From contig UQRG01000094.1 in the NCBI GenBank assembly GCA_900543365.1, forward strand, positions 1-6,220: a DNA stretch of 6,220 nt, given 5' to 3'. This document shows, piece after piece, positions 4,143 through 6,220 of this stretch. Positions within the stretch are counted from its first letter, which is position 1. Every line of letters starts with the position of its first letter. The stretch comes from an uncultured Eubacterium sp. (lineage in GTDB: Bacteria > Bacillota > Clostridia > Lachnospirales > CAG-274). Below the pieces are notes generated by a model, which did no database searches, was not told where the DNA came from, and saw nothing but the letters and a program-made list of their open reading frames with translations. A program made the translations under genes and the position numbers.

Positions 4143-6131
4143 TTATTTATTTAAAAGTTTTAAAGCCTTGTCAACTACATTGTCAACAGTAAAGCCATAA
4201 TGTTTAAAAAGAACAGAATATGGTGCTGACTGACCAAATTCAGTCATACCAATAATTTCACCATCAAGACCTACATATCTATACCAAGACATATCAAATG
4301 ATGCCTCTACAACTATTCTTTTTGTTACATTATTAGGAAGCACAGAATTCTTGTATTCTTCTGACTGATTTTCAAATACTTCAACACAAGGCATACTTAC
4401 AACCTGAGCTGAAATACCCTTTTCCTTTAATACATCATAAGCATCATACACAAGACCAACTTCAGAACCTGTTGCAATAAGAATAATATCTGGTATCTCC
4501 TTAAATGACTTTCTTATAACATAGCCACCCTTTAAAGCCTCTCTACCATCAATGCCAATATTCTTAGTATTCTGTCTTGTAAATACAAGAGCAGTTGGAG
4601 TAGTTTTTTCAGTTGCAGCACTATACCAAGCTGCAGCAGATTCATTAATATCACAAGGTCTCCAAATATTAAAATTCGGTGTACTTCTATAAGCTGAAAG
4701 CTGTTCAACAGGCTGATGTGTAGGACCGTCTTCACCAACACCAATACTATCATGAGTAAGAATACTAATAATTGGAAGACCAGAAATAGCAGATACTCTT
4801 AAAGCAGGCTTCATATAATCGCTAAATACAAAGAAACTTGCAATATAAGGTCTAACACCACCGTGGTAATACATACCATTAGCAATAGCAGCCATAGCCA
4901 ATTCTCTAATACCAAAGTGCATATTTGAACCAAGTCTATTATCCTTAGTAAAGAAATCTCTCTCCTTCATAATTGACTTGTTAGATGGTGATAAGTCAGC
5001 AGAGCCACCAAAGAGATTTGGCATCTTCTTAGAAAGCATATTTAAAACTTTTTCTGAACAAGCCCTTGTTGCCATTTCACCTTCATTTAACCAAAAACTA
5101 TCATCATTAATTAAGTCACTTACAAAGTCATCTTTAAGCCAAGCCTCATATTCCTTGGCAAGTTCTGGATGTTTAGCCTTATAGTCTGCATAAAGCTTAT
5201 TCCACTCATCTTCTCCCTTAGCAAGATTAAACTTAATTTCTTCCATATTAGCCTTAACTTCTTTAGGAACAAAAAATTCTTCATCATAGTTCCAACCAAG
5301 GTTAGCTTTAGTTGCCTTAACCTCTTCTTCACCTAAAGGTGCTCCGTGAGAGGAATTGCTGCCTGCTTTGTTAGGAGAACCGTATCCAATAACAGTTTTG
5401 ATTTCAATAAGCGTTGGCTTATCAGTTACAGACTTAGCTTCTTCAATAGCATTTCCAATAGCATCAATATCTGTACCATCTTCCACAAAAAGTGTATGCC
5501 AATTAAGTGCCTCAAATCTAGCTCTTACATTTTCAGTAAATGCCAAATCAGTAGAACCTTCTATAGTAATGTTATTTGAATCATATAAAACAATAAGTTT
5601 GCCTAAACCAAGTGTACCAGCAAGTGAAGCAGCCTCATAAGAAATACCCTCCATCATACAACCGTCACCGCATAATGCGTAGGAATAATGGTCAACAATT
5701 TTAAAGTCTTCTGTATTAAATTTAGCTGCAAGGTGAGCCTCAGCCATAGCCATACCTACAGCATTAGCAAAACCCTGACCTAAAGGACCTGTACTTGCAT
5801 CAACACCTATAGTATGCTTATACTCTGGATGACCAGGTGTCTTAGAACCAAACTGGCGGAAATTCTTAATATCTTCAATCGTAAGACCATAACCAAAAAG
5901 ATGTAGTAAAGAATACAGTAACATAGAACCATGACCAGCAGAAAGAACAAATCTATCTCTATTTACCCACTTAGGATTGCTAGGATTATGCTTTAAATGC
6001 TTAGCCCAAAGCTCATAAGCCATAGGTGCTGCACCCATTGTGATACCTGGATGACCTGACTTAGCCTTTTCAATAGCCTCAGCAGAAAGCACTCTCATAC
6101 AGTTTATTGTTAATAACTCTGAAGAATTCAT
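4143..6131 (-). CDS. tkt: Transketolase
   Basis: Transketolase moves two-carbon units between sugar phosphates (for example xylulose 5-phosphate plus ribose 5-phosphate to sedoheptulose 7-phosphate plus glyceraldehyde 3-phosphate) in the non-oxidative pentose phosphate pathway, using thiamine diphosphate and a divalent metal. At 662 residues it is full length. The cofactor domain shows KSGHPG with H27, SAGHGS with H67, GPLGQG (115-120), the metal/cofactor motif CGDGCMMEG (GDG 155-157) and N187 in NNITIEG. The pyrimidine-binding domain has GIRE with the catalytic E410, then LTHDSIGVGEDGPTHQP (H460, H472). The C-terminal domain runs from about 540 to the end (SAPYSVLFKHYGF). It is one polypeptide, not the split two-gene form. 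The ATG follows GGAGGT (6139-6144) by 7 nt. It has its own promoter and terminator, so it looks monocistronic apart from readthrough. Confidence 0.98.
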   Translation of the reverse strand: MNSSELLTINCMRVLSAEAIEKAKSGHPGITMGAAPMAYELWAKHLKHNPSNPKWVNRDRFVLSAGHGSMLLYSLLHLFGYGLTIEDIKNFRQFGSKTPGHPEYKHTIGVDASTGPLGQGFANAVGMAMAEAHLAAKFNTEDFKIVDHYSYALCGDGCMMEGISYEAASLAGTLGLGKLIVLYDSNNITIEGSTDLAFTENVRARFEALNWHTLFVEDGTDIDAIGNAIEEAKSVTDKPTLIEIKTVIGYGSPNKAGSNSSHGAPLGEEEVKATKANLGWNYDEEFFVPKEVKANMEEIKFNLAKGEDEWNKLYADYKAKHPELAKEYEAWLKDDFVSDLINDDSFWLNEGEMATRACSEKVLNMLSKKMPNLFGGSADLSPSNKSIMKERDFFTKDNRLGSNMHFGIRELAMAAIANGMYYHGGVRPYIASFFVFSDYMKPALRVSAISGLPIISILTHDSIGVGEDGPTHQPVEQLSAYRSTPNFNIWRPCDINESAAAWYSAATEKTTPTALVFTRQNTKNIGIDGREALKGGYVIRKSFKEIPDIILIATGSEVGLVYDAYDVLKEKGISAQVVSMPCVEVFENQSEEYKNSVLPNNVTKRIVVEASFDMSWYRYVGLDGEIIGMTEFGQSAPYSVLFKHYGFTVDNVVDKALKLLNK
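4146..4174 (-). promoter_or_regulatory. Possible promoter inside the 3' end of tkt for the HD-kinase-cupin cluster
   Basis: On the minus strand a perfect TTGACA (4169-4174) and an AATAAA -10-like box (4146-4151) are 17 nt apart. A second TTGACA lies at 4181-4186, with TTAAAA 17 nt away. Both TTGACA words come from Val-Asp codons, so chance is possible. A transcript from this site would start just before the terminator hairpin at 4112-4134, which would then act as an attenuator on the cluster. Confidence 0.3.
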
Positions 6132-6192
6132 TTTTTAAACCTCCGAAATATTTTATTACAAAATTTCTGATTTTTTGCATAAAAACGCATTA

Positions 6193-6220
6193 TTTATAGT
6201 ATACACCATTTTTTTTGTCA
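6193..6220 (-). promoter_or_regulatory. Promoter of tkt at the window edge
   Basis: The minus strand reads TGACA at the edge (6216-6220), consistent with TTGACA if the next base outside gives T, then 17 nt, then TATAAA (6193-6198). Transcription would begin near 6186 and give a leader of roughly 55 nt. The leader has no strong hairpin and no riboswitch-like structure; in particular no conserved TPP riboswitch is visible. Confidence 0.65.

Noticed and set aside
4532..5640. Several 68 to 94-residue open frames on both strands inside tkt
   Set aside because: They are shadows of the transketolase reading frame, with no own start signals or recognisable domains.
6132..6192. tkt leader considered as a thiamine diphosphate riboswitch, since the enzyme uses that cofactor
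   Set aside because: The leader is only about 55 nt and shows none of the conserved riboswitch core; it contains just a 4-bp stem with a wobble pair.

Overview
The window reads as an AT-rich Bacillota genome, most likely a Clostridia-type anaerobe. Reasons: low GC throughout, strong GGAGG-type ribosome binding sites, a Bacillota-length NusA without C-terminal AR repeats, and the rimP-nusA-ylxR gene order that starts the nusA-infB operon. Family assignments come from reading the proteins, not from a database search. Almost everything is on the minus strand, so transcription runs from high to low coordinates.

Region 1 (about 6220 to 4112, minus): transketolase (tkt) with a sigma-A-type promoter at the window edge, a good Shine-Dalgarno and a compact intrinsic terminator 8 nt past its stop codon. 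Region 2 (4084 to 2235, minus): a tight three-gene cluster of an HD-domain nucleotidase-like protein, a divergent acetylglutamate-kinase-like protein and a small one-domain cupin, with gaps of 15 and 8 nt. The cluster follows the tkt terminator, so it depends on readthrough or on a promoter inside the 3' end of tkt; a candidate is visible. The kinase-like protein keeps the fold and several substrate residues but has lost the glycine-rich active-site motifs, so its activity is uncertain.

Region 3 (2234 to 1697): AT-rich intergenic DNA that holds one small plus-strand gene for a 54-residue four-cysteine protein, a long imperfect hairpin in the convergent gap between that gene and the cupin gene, and the divergent promoters of the small gene and rimP. 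Neither intergenic gap exceeds 300 bases.

Region 4 (1813 to 1, minus): the start of the rimP-nusA-ylxR operon. RimP matures the 30S subunit, NusA controls pausing and termination, and YlxR/RnpM is an RNA-binding RNase P modulator; the window ends inside ylxR. The rimP leader, about 80 nt, contains a strong 9-bp hairpin followed by a poor, interrupted U-run. This is the layout expected for NusA-dependent attenuation of the operon.

I see no mobile element, CRISPR array, tRNA, rRNA or obviously new multi-gene system. The points most worth a second look are the rimP leader attenuator, the motif-degenerate kinase-like protein, the terminator and possible promoter at the tkt/HD junction, the small cysteine protein and the intergenic hairpin.
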